The notes under the pieces were generated by a model, which saw nothing but the letters and a program-made list of their open reading frames with translations, did no database searches and was not told where the DNA came from. A stretch of 64,000 nucleotides of DNA. Origin: Bathymodiolus brooksi (taxonomy: Eukaryota > Mollusca > Bivalvia > Mytilida > Modiolidae). Positions 22,420 through 33,330 of this stretch are shown here, piece after piece. The DNA is taken from contig OY804590.1 of NCBI GenBank assembly GCA_963680875.1, forward strand, positions 24,366,640 to 24,430,639. Reading direction: 5' to 3'. Positions within the stretch are counted from its first letter, which is position 1; every line of letters starts with the position of its first letter. Made by a program: the position numbers and the translations under genes.

Positions 22420-22668
22420 GCATCTAAGTATGTACAGATCAATGCAGAGTTACAGACACGCCTTCATCAATATGAACTTTTATATGAACAAGTTCGGCGT
22501 GACAACTTGATTTTACGAGATGAGTTACAGCGGTCTGGTGTGATGGTTACAGAGCTGTTGTCAAAGCATAAATTTCAAGGACGATTTACTCTTCCAAACT
22601 CTCCACAGGTGTCGCCACAAAAATTGTCGCCAAATTACGAGTCGATTAAGAAGGAGAGAGACACATGA
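22420..22668 (+). CDS. Gene A exon 5 (C-terminus and stop)
   Basis: The exon follows a T16-plus tract and CAG acceptor, starts in phase 0 and ends with TGA at 22666-22668. It encodes 82 residues: a helical part (ASKYVQINAELQTRLHQYEL, then LYEQVRRDNLILRDELQRSG) and a short Ser/Pro tail (FTLPNSPQVSPQKLSPNYES, then IKKERDT). The helix extends the coiled coil of exons 3-4. The tail has repeated SP dipeptides. This exon is the most protein-like stretch in the first 30 kb. The protein name is unknown to me; a translated search would settle it. Confidence 0.87.
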   Translation, partial: ASKYVQINAELQTRLHQYELLYEQVRRDNLILRDELQRSGVMVTELLSKHKFQGRFTLPNSPQVSPQKLSPNYESIKKERDT

Positions 22669-23562
22669 TACTACAATGTACATCCTTTACGTTTTCTTTG
22701 TAGTTTTGTTGTCACAAGCGTGCCATCATAGTATCCCGGTTATATACAGTTTTCAGCTTAGAGTTGCCATAGAAACAAAAATGTGGTCAAATACAAAGCT
22801 GAACACATAGTACTGAGACTATACCTTATGAAAACAATACTGAAAATGAAATGCATTAATATATTTTTTTTGAAAGTCAGAATTGTTATTCTGGGGTCAT
22901 TAAATTGCTAATGTATTTCTTGTCGGAGCAATTTATTTGACATTGTTGTAGAAAATATATAATTTAGGGCATTGCATTGTCATTTTCTGCTTTCTCAAAT
23001 CTTAGAAATTAAAAAAAAGAAGATTTTGGATTAGACTATGAGGAGATTTTGAAACGGACTATAAGAGGAGAATTTGAAACAGACTATAAGAGGAAGTGCT
23101 GATAGCTGTGATGTAATAAAGTGCTGTGAAATATGTAAATATTGTTGTTATACTGTTGTGCTATTATTATTATTAATATTATTATTGTTGTAATATTAGT
23201 TTCAGGGGGACATGAAAGGGGAATTTTAATATTTTTTTGGGTCACAATGTTTATTCTGAAGATTTGGCCAGTATGCACTGCAGCAACATGCTTTTATCAC
23301 CCTTTTTATTAATTGTTTTTTTTTTTAAATTGACCCCTTTTATGACCCCATTTAGAAGGATGCTAATAACATGTATGTTAAAAATAAAACGATAGTCAAT
23401 ATGAAAATGAGGCTTTTCAAACAACACATCGGAGACCTTTGTTTTTTAAAGGTTGATTTAACTTGCTGGTATTAAACGATTTAAATGTTAAATATCTTTT
23501 TAAAAGGACATTTTAAAACTATTTTTATAACTTGCACAAATTGTTATTTATTATTAAATAAA
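22669..23562 (+). other. Gene A 3' UTR with polyadenylation signals
   Basis: Noncoding sequence follows the stop codon. AATAAA hexamers at 23115-23120 and 23557-23562 are candidate polyadenylation signals. About 250 bp of this region (22690-22940) is a diverged copy of intron sequence at 20515-20745. A short ATT-rich tract lies at 23161-23194. No ORF of interest is present. Confidence 0.55.
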
Positions 23563-23966
23563 AGTTCAATGTTCAATTTCGACGATATACTTTAAAGATT
23601 CGACTGATAAACACACGGGGGACATCTGTTGTCTATAGACACACTCTATGTTGGTTTTTTTTAAACTGAAACCTAACAGAGTTTTAATTATGCATTTTAT
23701 TTTGACAAACATTGAAAAGAGCACTTTTTTTTTAGATCGTATGTAGATCATGTTGATATGAAAACAAGATCACACAAAATATTTTGTCTTGAGCTAAACA
23801 AGTACCGGGTATAAATAATGACAAGTTGTTTGATAGCCATGTTTTTAAAATGACTGTTCAATGTTTTTGTGTTTATTTTATCTCATAGATTCATGTGACA
23901 AAATCAAGGGTATGACAGGGCTGAACAAGTATTAAGAAGATGAAACTTGTTTTTTTTAAATAAAGT
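23563..23966 (+). other. Intergenic stretch after gene A
   Basis: AT-rich; no gene or recognised repeat. Confidence 0.4.
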
Positions 23967-24050
23967 CTTCCTCCACCAATAAAACAGACCCCCACGATAT
24001 AACTGAAATATTGTTTAAAGTGATGTTACACACCATAAACCCAACCTAAC
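23967..24050 (+). mobile_element. SINE tail fragment
   Basis: Contains cttcctccaccaataaaac and cgatataactgaaatattgt; variant tail 'ttaaagtgatgttacacacc'. The same variant is seen at 49024-49082. Confidence 0.75.
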
Positions 24051-24154
24051 TTTGATCTTCTACAACCTTTTTGTTTTATATTGAAACATGCCATTTCATT
24101 GATTGATTGATTGATTGGTGTTTAACACACCATTTCAAAATAATTGCTCCTTAT

Positions 24155-24825
24155 TCACTAAAAACTTTTCACATTTCAAGCTTCTTCTCCGAAACCACAA
24201 GGCCAATTGGAACCAAACTTAGCAGGAATGTTCCTTAGATGGTCCTCTATAAAGTTCCTGTTTTTCATTCCAGTCAGATTTTCAACATTGCTGCCAGGGC
24301 CAATAATATGCTCTGATTGGCTGAAATTTCAAAGATGCTCTTCTCTGAAACTAATGAACTGACTGAACACAAACTGTAAATGAATGATCATTGGAATGTC
24401 CTTTACCAAATTTATGTTTTTTATGTGGATCGGAAATCCAAGATGGCCGACACCGCAGGACATAGATTGACATTGGACCCTATGGGAAAATGTTCAAATG
24501 CCGTCTTCTCAGAAACTACAAATATGATTAAAGCCAAACTCTACATGAATGTTCATTGGATGGACCTCTATAAACTTTAGGTTTTTTGTTCCGATATGAA
24601 ATTCAAAATGGCGGCTACGGCAGGACTTAGTTTAACATTGGACCCTATGGGAAAAATGTTTCAAAACGCTTCTTCTCTGAAACCACTTAGACAATTGAAA
24701 CCAAACTGCCCAGGAATGATCATTGGAAGGTCCTCTACAAATTTAGGTTTTTTATGCCGATCGGAAATCCAAGATGGCCACCACCGCAGGACATAGATTA
24801 ACATTGGACCCTATTTTTATTAAGA
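24155..24825 (+). repeat. Four ~160-bp tandem units (ATCCAAGATGGCC type)
   Basis: Each unit contains a 'tctgaaacca' stretch, 'gaaccaaact', 'aggaatg(t/a)tcattgga', 'tcctctataaa' and 'atccaagatggcc...gcaggacatag'. Spacings measured at the 'gaatg' motif are about 155, 164 and 168 bp. It resembles the cores at 4216-5158 and 31210-31790. Two 66-codon open frames here are repeat products. Confidence 0.75.
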
Positions 24826-25156
24826 ACTATATGAAAATAAATTCAAGAATTTGATTCGGACCAGTAAATTCAAATTTTCCGTACGATGACTGATGGGTTG
24901 GTGGGAAAGCGAATGAGTGGCAATTTATTGGAAGATTTTCGTAAAAGTATGGTAAGTGCCAACGATACTCTTGATTTTGTCACTGAATATTTTTTAAGGT
25001 GTAAAGGAGGAATAACTGAAGTATGGTTGTGATTGGAGTTTTATTACAGTAAAATAGGGCATTATAACGTTCCTTTACACACTATTGATGTTGGGAGTAA
25101 ACGCCAGTCTCCTATTCAACTTATTTTTATTCATGCTATTGTAATTACTTACAAAT

Positions 25157-25450
25157 GTGTGCTAATGATTTGACCATTCTGAGGAAATGAGTTAAATTAC
25201 TCATATTTTTGCTGATGATTTTGTCATCCTGGGAAAATGAGTTAAATTACTCATATTTTGTGCTGAGGATTTGGTCATCCTGGGAAAACAAGTAATTACT
25301 CACATTTTGTGTTGATGATTTGACTCTTCTGGGCAAGTGAGTTAAATTACTCAAATTTTGTGGTGATGATTTTACCATCCTGGGAAAACGAGTTATTACT
25401 CACATTTTCTACTGATAATGTGGTCATCATGGGAAAATGAGTGATTACTC
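25157..25450 (+). repeat. About five ~60-bp tandem units
   Basis: The unit contains gatgattt(t)g(t/a)catcctggg and aaatgagttaaattactcat; the latter is palindromic (gagtaattactc). Confidence 0.8.
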
Positions 25451-26390
25451 ACCTTTCATGTACAAAGTTTTTGCTAAAAAAGATAACTTTTCTCATGCTG
25501 TTTCTATTTTTTCCTGAAATATGTTTTGATAGTTTACTTCCAAATGACATTTATTTGTTTTTTCTCAAATCGACCCGTCGGCGTTCAGTTCCAACATTTA
25601 TGGTACATATTGCACAAAATGACAAAATGGCATTGTATGTAGTTTACGGGTGTCAGTAAATCATTGTTTATGTCAACTGTGGTGTTCCATAGAATCATTT
25701 TTTGCAGGTGCTATTTAGATATTATCATTTTGTAATTAATTCATTAGAACAATTATTGAGGTTTTTTGGAGTTGCCTCCCCTTGGCAGCATAACATCTTA
25801 TTGACAGATATATTATGAAGACTGTTTACAAGAAATTTAGTCAAAGACCAAAGATATTATTCATTATTTACTGGGATTAATACCATAATCAAATGTTTTT
25901 TTTCTCATGCAATGACTGATATGTAGGGCTTTTTATGACATCTCAACTATGTGTTTTTCCTATTGTGTATTACCTTCTAACAAAAACGTTCACATTTTTT
26001 TTGGCATTTTTGTATTCACTTTAAATCAATGTAGAAAATCCTGTTATTTTTATTATTTTTTTTTTTGGCGTTTATAAGTCATCACTAAAATCAGTACATT
26101 ATAAATGTTGTAAGAAGTTTTTTTTTGTTATTTTTATGATATTTGGTGTGTTTGACGAGCAAATTTCTGTAATTAATTTTTAATTATGTTGATTTCTTGT
26201 AAACAGTTTAATCTATTAAATATATATAAATATATGTATGTATATTTTAATAAACTTGTGTACACACAATTCATGCCAAAAAATATCTGTAAATGTCATG
26301 TGGCAAACAAAGAAAAAAAGTTTTCATTTTGTGAACAACAAAAAATGGATTGGAATGTAATTTCATCAGCAATAACTGATGTATTTTCTA
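25451..26390. other. Plain AT-rich stretch
   Basis: Nothing I can identify; short open frames lack motifs. Confidence 0.4.
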
Positions 26391-26548
26391 TCATAAGGGA
26401 TCCCTCATTAATAGATATTAATATGTTACTGCTAGGTTTTGATTCATTTGCTTTAATAAGGGATCCCTCGTTAATATGTTACTGCTCCATGTTGATGTAG
26501 TTGCTATGACAAGGGATCCTTCATTGATAAAGATAGTATGTTACTGCC
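26391..26548 (+). repeat. Three units around GGATCCCTC
   Basis: Each unit has aagggatccctcattaat followed by tatgttactgc; spacing is irregular (about 65-70 bp). Confidence 0.7.
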
Positions 26549-26732
26549 CAACATTACACCACGTGTTGTTTTTAGACTTTGTTTGTCTCATGTTTTTATT
26601 GTTTATTTACGTATGAACTGTGTATACATATAAGTTAATTAGACATGTAGAATCTGATCAATACAGGAAGGTGGAATCAAAACTATTCAACCGCGAACTC
26701 AGGTACAATAAGGTCACAATGATTGATTTATT

Positions 26733-26938
26733 GTGAAAGTACATTTATTCGTTGGCACCCAATTTTCGTGGTTTCTGCGAAATGCATTGATCCATGGCTT
26801 CTTGAATTCGTGGTTTCCAACACTACAAGAATCAATCAATGGAACAATTGTATTTCATTGGATTTTAATTTTCGTGATTTAAGTGAACCACAAAATCCAC
26901 GAAAATTAGAACCGCACGATTAATTATGATTTCACAGT
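26733..26938. mobile_element. MITE-like element with inverted ends
   Basis: The left end (ttgtgaaagtacatttattc, caattttcgtggtttc) is mirrored by the right end (ccacgaaaattagaacc, attaattatgatttcacag). The element is about 200 bp and noncoding. Confidence 0.55.
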
Positions 26939-27146
26939 ATAGTTTAAAAAAAAAAAATATGTCTGAATTCCTTCCACCCAATTTTAATAGAATATTTGTA
27001 GTTCAATCTGATAATCTTACTATTTTTTTTAATGTGGAAAGAGAAAAGAAAAAAAAAATATTCCAGCACTTTTTTTTAATAGGTGCTCTATAAAACTGGT
27101 TTCATAGGGATAAGCATTAAAACAATCTTTTACCCTCCCTGTAGTT

Positions 27147-27245
27147 TTGTGACAGGTCGGTGGTTTTCTCTGGGTATTCCGGTTTCCTCCACCATATAAC
27201 TGAAATTTTGTGGAAAGTGGCATTAAACACCATAAATCAACCAAC
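27147..27245 (+). mobile_element. SINE 3' part
   Basis: Contains gtgacaggtcggtggttttc, ccggtttcctccaccatata and gtggcattaaacaccataaa. Confidence 0.75.
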
Positions 27246-28147
27246 CAACACTAGTTTTGTCATCTGAAAATTGTAAGATCTATATATCAGTTCATCGTGG
27301 CCTTTAGAGTTTACATCTGTGTGGAATTTGCTAGTGATCCTATAGGATCTGCTTTATAATACTGCCAATGATTGATAATGTAAAAATGAAAATATTTAAA
27401 GGTTTCATATGCCATACATATGTAATTAATTTACTTACCAATTTTCAAATATCTATCAATTTTGTGGGGGTTGATAATGAATGTAAAGACAATGAAATAA
27501 GATAGTGATTTCACAGATATTTTGTGCTGCCACGGTATGAGCGAGTTACTCGTCATTTAACATAGAAATTTCTGTAGAAGTTGATATAAGGGATATTATT
27601 TGCCACAATTTTCGAGGATCCAGACCACAAATTTTTAAGATTTTCAAAAAGTTTTTCAATTAACAGGAACAGCCCCTATGAATAACACGGTATCTATATT
27701 TTGATATTTTTATTTTGGAAATTCGAAAATTAAGGAATCTAAGAATCCACGAATATATCTTTTACGAGCAATAGACTGAAAATTTGGATCTTTGAATTTA
27801 TTTTCTTTCACGCTGCTCTGCAAAACTCACAATGTCAGATGAGATGAAGATAGTGAGGTACTGTTATATAACACAGTTAATGTCATCTTTTTACTCAGTA
27901 TACATGTATTGTATTATTATTTTTAAAGGTTAGTTGATCAGATTATACATGTAGTTATAAGAAAGACATGTTTGTTACATGTACGTGTCGTATTGATTCT
28001 GTCAACATTCCGTCAATAACTCGACAAAAGGACGTTGTAGTGACCATTATCATTCAAAATTGAATGCACCTGCTTTGCAAGAAACAAGTGGGTTATTTCC
28101 CTTTTCTAATAAGGTTAAGTCAAGCTAAGACTTGACCTTTTATCCAT
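27246..28147. other. Plain AT-rich stretch
   Basis: No gene is seen. A weak echo of the 26733 element (tttcgaggatccagaccaca, gaatccacgaatat) lies at 27600-27760. Confidence 0.4.
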
Positions 28148-28385
28148 AATTGATTTTGACAAGGGAGACAATTATTTTTACAAGAGAGATAATTATTTTT
28201 ACAAGAGAGATAATTATTTTTGTCAAGGGATATAATTATGTTTACAAGGGAGATAATTATTATTGTAAGGGAGATAATTATTATTGTAAGGGAGATGATT
28301 AATTTTACATGGGAGATAATTATTATTTTAAGGGAGATAATGCAACAAAAAAGTTTTAATGTAATTTAGTGAAGGGAGATAACTC
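28148..28385 (+). repeat. ~21-bp minisatellite, about 10 copies
   Basis: The unit is aagggagataattatttttac with variants. Confidence 0.85.
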
Positions 28386-28645
28386 ATGGTTTTCACTATA
28401 ACTTTCAATGTTTATTAATGCACAGTGTAGAATTTGACAGAATTGACTCGATTCGTACCAAGTGTCAGTTAATTAGAACATTGATTTTATTAATGCAATG
28501 AAACAACATTGGAGTTCTCGTAATAGAGATGTATTATGCAGGGACAGGTAACTTCTCATTTGATCAGATGTATTTATGGCATTGACTGTCCCTTTTAATC
28601 ATATACATTTGTCTTTGCGTAAAGCATAGCGGTATAAATAAAATA

Positions 28646-28822
28646 CAGTCAAACCTGTCTAAACCGAACCCCTTTGGGACTGAAGAATTTGTTCAGTTTA
28701 GACAGGTGCTTGGTTTACACAGGGTCAAATTAGATAGACATGTGGTAGATGGGACTGTAAAGTCTATCTGGATTAGGCAGGTTTTTGGTTTACTCAGGGT
28801 TTGGTTTAGACAGGTTTCACTG
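28646..28822. mobile_element. MITE, CAGTCAAACCTGTCTAAACC type
   Basis: It starts acagtcaaacctgtctaaac and ends ggtttagacaggtttcactg, with an internal inverted echo (ttcagtttagacaggtgctt). It shares its terminal bases with the CAGTCAAACCTG family but has a different interior. Confidence 0.7.
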
Positions 28823-29285
28823 GACTTGGACATTTAGAGTTTGAAAGCAATGTATAATTCCATTTCATGAGGGGGGAGGAGGAGGGTATATAATTTTGAT
28901 TAAAGACACTGCATGGACATGGACTCCTAAGATAAATTGTCACATTGATAGGTTAGGGGAGTATCAACAATGTATGTAGGAACAGTGCAGAAGAAACCTG
29001 GGTTAAAATTCATCAAATGAGGAATGTACCTTGATCAACATCGGAGAAGAATGTCATCATTTACTTACCTGCTTTGACCAAGTTACTGTAATGAGTATTC
29101 AGTTGATATGAATATCATTATTTAGTACTTTTATTGTTAATGTTAACTTTTGTTAAACAGCTTAAAATGTTGTATTGATTTCAAATATATGTTAAATTTG
29201 TTCAAATACTGTAAATTCACAAATTAGTGCGATGTTTTTATTGATAGGAAAGATGCAACAGGACCGAGATCGTATAATTCAAACA
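28823..29285. other. Plain stretch
   Basis: A G/A-rich patch at 28870-28888; nothing else is identified. Confidence 0.4.
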
Positions 29286-29416
29286 CACATCAGTGACTTG
29301 CGGCAGGTTGGTGGTTTTCTCTTGGTACTCAGGTTTCCTCTACCAATAAAACTGACTGCCACATATAACTGAAATATTGTTGAAACTGGCATTAAACACC
29401 ATAAAATCAAACCAAA
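29286..29416 (+). mobile_element. SINE 3' part
   Basis: Contains cagtgacttgcggcaggttg, cctctaccaataaaactgac and attaaacaccataaaatc. Confidence 0.75.
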
Positions 29417-30557
29417 CCTCGCATTTAGAAAAATATTTGTAAATCAAAACAATAAAGAAGAATGAAAGTGTAATAAAATTACTTTGTATCTGCCATCAGT
29501 CAGACATCTAGAGTTCATTTTTTTCAACAAGACAGTGGCCTTAGTTTAACCTAACACAATCTTCACGCTAACCCACTTGCCCGAAGCCCGGTACAAGTAA
29601 AACTGGATTCGGACAAGTGAAAATTATGAAAGAATTTGTTTGAATAAATAGAAAATTATTCTAAATTTGGATTATGTGCAAGTAGATGAAAAAAATTAAG
29701 ACAAATACTGCTGACATTTTCACCACAGATCTAGGGGCAGGTTTCACATTAATAAATGCATGCATTACTTTGTGAATTTAGAGTAGTTAGTTCGCAGTTT
29801 TAGAACCTTTGACATTATGGGATTTCTCTTTACACCAAGCAAATGTCAGTTGTTACATAATTGTATAAAATATATCTAAAACTGACATTTCCATTTTCTT
29901 TTTGTATATAATTGACCCATGATCCATTCGGTTCTAAAACTAAGAAATTTTTTAACATAGCCTTTTTTTGAGACTAGACTATTGTTTGATTAGATGCACA
30001 TTTTGTAATGTCTTTGAATATGTTGATGTTTTGGATGGGGGTCTATTTTACTCCATATATGACTTCTACTCTTTTTCTGCTTCTGCCAAAAAATGTTTTT
30101 GTAATGTTAAGTGCCCACAATATCTGTGTTTGGATTCATTATTCTTTAAATACAGAATTCAATAAAAACTAACTAATGATAAAAATATTGTTGGGAATTC
30201 TTGACCTTTGATCTCAGATGTTAATCAGGTCATGTCATTTTTTTTTATACTGAAATTAAATTTAATAAAAAAATGTTTCCTTGAAATGAAAACTTATTGT
30301 TAACTTAGCAAAATTTAAAACACAACATTTTTTCTCTTAAAATATACAGGATGTTTTTTTTTCAAATTTAAGTCAAGCAAATTGTACATGTATTACATTT
30401 ATATGGTCAAGAATATTCAATTACAAATACCTTAAACATTACATTGAAAACATAGAGGGAATGACAAGCACTGTGTAACCTGTTTCAGAATGTAGTTATT
30501 TCTGAAATATTGGATAAAATTATACATCATTTCATCATAAATTTCAGAAGTGGCTGT
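29417..30557. other. Plain AT-rich stretch
   Basis: No gene seen. A 65-codon frame at 29968-30165 is low-complexity and unsupported. Confidence 0.4.
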
Positions 30558-30803
30558 TTGTTTCTTTCTCAGTTTATTTTTAAGTGAATGGGTTCTATTT
30601 TTGTAGGACCTTGGACATTCCCCATTCTTATTGAAAACTTGTTTCTTTCTCAGTTTATTTTTAAGTGAATGGGTTCTATTTGTGTAGGACCTTGGACATT
30701 CCCCATTCTTATTGACAACTTGTTTCTTTCTCAGTTTATTTTTAGTGAATGGGTTCTATTTTTGTAGGACCTTGGAAATTCCCCATTCTTATTGACAACA
30801 TGT
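30558..30803 (+). repeat. Three ~82-bp tandem units, nearly identical
   Basis: Units start at 30558, 30640 and 30721 with tgtttctttctcagtttatt and include ggaccttgg(a)cattcccc. Few differences separate them, so the amplification is recent. Confidence 0.9.
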
Positions 30804-30940
30804 TGCTTGCTTGAGTTATAGTGTTATGTTAAGTTGATAGAGCAAATGTTTGTTTGATGTATGAGGATTATTTTGAAATAAATTGTCTGTTATGACTGTA
30901 TTTTAACATTTTTGTTTTGTTTAGCCATTTACTCCGTCAA

Positions 30941-31975
30941 CCTCATCGGTGGTGTATTGGTTGGCGTACTCGCCTCGAGTGAGGTAAATCGTGGGTTCGA
31001 GCACCGATGGGGTCAAACTAAAGACTATAAAATTGGTATTTTTTGGCTTCACCCCTAATCAACCAGCATTAAGGAGAAAGAGCAAAGATTGGTTGGCTCA
31101 GAATCAGGATAATGTGTCCGAGTGGGGCGACGTGTCTATCCACGGACTGTTGTTTCAGTGAACTATAAACTAGAGGGTGAGCCTGTGTCGCTCACCTTTC
31201 ATTCTGTTTTGAACAAACTTTATACAGAACCCTCTATAGGTGCTTCCTACCAAATGTCGGTTCATTTGGCTATTCGGTTTCAGAGGAGAAGATTTTTTTT
31301 TAGAAATCAACCAATCAGAAACAATAATTGGCTGTGGTGGCCATGTTTGTTATCGGATCTGGACAAAATGAGCAATCTTTACAGATGACCTTCCATGGAT
31401 GCTTCCTACCAAGTTTCGATTCATTTGGCCAAGCGGTTTCAGAGGAGAAGATTTTTTTTTCAGAAATCAACCAATCAGAAACAGTAATTTCCTGTGGTGG
31501 CTATGTTTGTTATCGGATCTTGACAAAATGAGCAATCTTTATAGATGACCTTCCATGGATGCTTCCTACCAAGTTTCGATTCATTTGGCCAAACGGTTTC
31601 AGAGAAGATTTAAAAAAAATCGGCCAATCAGAAACAAGAATTGCCTGTGGTAGCCATGTTTGTTAACGGATTGGACGAAATGAGCAATCTTTATAGAGGA
31701 CCTTCCATAGATGCTTCCTACCAAGTTTCAGTTCATTTGGCTAAGGTGTTTCAGAGGAGAAGATTTAACATATGAAAAGTTAACGGACGACGGACGCCAA
31801 GTGATGGCGAAAGCTAACATTGCCTTTGGCAAGGTGAACTAAAAATTCAACTCAGTATGTTGGTCTAGTACAAAGCAGACTTCATCATCATCTCATTGAA
31901 AATTAACTTGTTCTTGCCATGCTATAGCTGAAAAATTGCCGAGTTGGCATTAAACAACAATCACTCACTTACTCA
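30941..31975 (+). mobile_element. Second SINE family (copy 1), split by an insertion
   Basis: Head at 30941-31172: ggtggtgtattggttggcgt (box A region) and gtgggttcgagcaccg (box B). Tail at 31837-31975: ggtctagtacaaagcagact, gagttggcattaaacaa and (actc)n. An intact copy at 40812-41143 shows that 31173-31836 is an insertion. Confidence 0.8.
31173..31836. mobile_element. 664-bp tandem-core element nested in a SINE
   Basis: It begins gagggtgagcctg and ends ttggcaaggtg, with AACTA at 31168-31172 repeated at 31837-31841 as the probable target duplication. The core has four ~160-bp units, with tgcttcctacca at 31241, 31400, 31560 and 31712, plus 'tttcagaggagaagattt' and 'accaatcagaaaca' blocks. Ends and core resemble the 4101-5309 element in reverse. 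Open frames inside are repeat products. Confidence 0.75.
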
Positions 31976-32865
31976 CGTTTACTCAATGGAATTACATGGC
32001 GATTAGTAGAACCAAAACATTCCAAGGAATAGTTTTAAAAATAGCCTCCACGTTTCGTGTTCGTCCTATATTCAATTCAATATGGCCACCACATCACAGT
32101 ACATAATAATTTCTGATTATTGAAAATTTGGAGAGAGAGAAAAAGACATACACATGTACTAAAAAATGAAAAACAAAAAATACCACACGGTGTCGGAACA
32201 GTTCCAAAATCCAATAGTAAAAATCGTAAAAGGAAGCAAAATTATTGCGATATTTGGACCAAGACAACAGGATTCATCTATGAGTGGTTCTAATAGAAGA
32301 TTCACAATTATGTTGCAATCTGATGTGACCATCAATTATTATTTCTGAAGAAAAGTTTGAAGATACCAAGGAGGAAATCGGAAGCTGTCAAATGAAAGAC
32401 AATGAATTGGCCAAAAGAAAAAGGACAAAAGGACAAACAATGATCTACAAAACGGTGTAAACATAAACTAAAAATTGAAAAACATGAAACCAACAAAAAC
32501 CGTAAGGACGTAAACCAACTACAGACCGAAAGGCTATATATAGCTAGGTGCCATTTAACACTATTTTAGGGTATGAGTTATGATCATTATTGAAAACCCT
32601 ACTGTGACTGGAATGCAGAACGGCAATAAAATGTTTGTAGCTTTCCTTTAATTTGTTTAAGTATTAAATTTGATGATTTATCATGTTCATTTACATCGAT
32701 GTCCTTTCTTACTAATTCAACAATAGCACTGTAGTATTAAACCAAGCTAGATAAATACTGTATAGATAATTTGATTGTTGTTTAATTGCAATGGAGAAAG
32801 CAGTATTTCCGCTATTTGTGATGAGAACAAGTTAACATTGATTGATTATTGCCTTCTTTAATATG
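31976..32865. other. Decayed repeat sequence
   Basis: A 60-codon open frame at 32166-32348 has no motif. At 32349-32540 there is a diverged copy of the Mytilus-type element (agtttgaagataccaagg, ggacaaacaatgatctacaa). No gene is called. Confidence 0.45.
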
Positions 32866-33130
32866 AAGAAGAGGTTAAATATGCCAAAGGGGTAATCAGA
32901 ATCCGTAAATCGAGGAAGGACAGAAAACACAATGGTTAAAAAAGGACAAACAACTATCTACAAAACATTATGCAGAAAATTAAAGGTCGACCAACACGAA
33001 CCCCACTAAAATTGGGGGTGAACTCATGTGTTCCAGAATGGTAAGCAGTTCCTACTCCAATGGTGACACCCGTCATTGGCGGTATAAACAAAGTCGTGAT
33101 CAATTCCCGATATAATTTACTTCTGACGTG
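32866..33130 (+). mobile_element. Mytilus-type interspersed element, partial
   Basis: Contains ccaaaggggtaatcagaatc, ggacaaacaactatctacaa, cacgaaccccactaaaat and gtaagcagttcctactcc. This set of words recurs at 44825, 46915 and 56745. Confidence 0.7.
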
Positions 33131-33172
33131 TGTATTGTCGGACAAATATTGGACATCATTTCGAAGTAATTT

Positions 33173-33330
33173 CGGGGCCGTCGTGATCGTATGGTAGTTG
33201 GATTTACAACTTTCTGTGCAATCAGTGCCTATCGCCACTAAAGTCGAGAATTCGAACCCTGCTCATAGCGCAGTGTACTAGATACAACATTATGTGATAA
33301 AGTTTGTCAGTGACTTGCGACAGATCGTCA
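33173..33330 (+). mobile_element. SINE 5' half (3' truncated)
   Basis: Head with ggggccgtcgtgatcgtatg, box A ggtagttgg, and gaattcgaaccctgctcat as box B, extending to gtcagtgacttgcgacagat and then stopping. Most other copies here lack the head instead. Confidence 0.75.
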
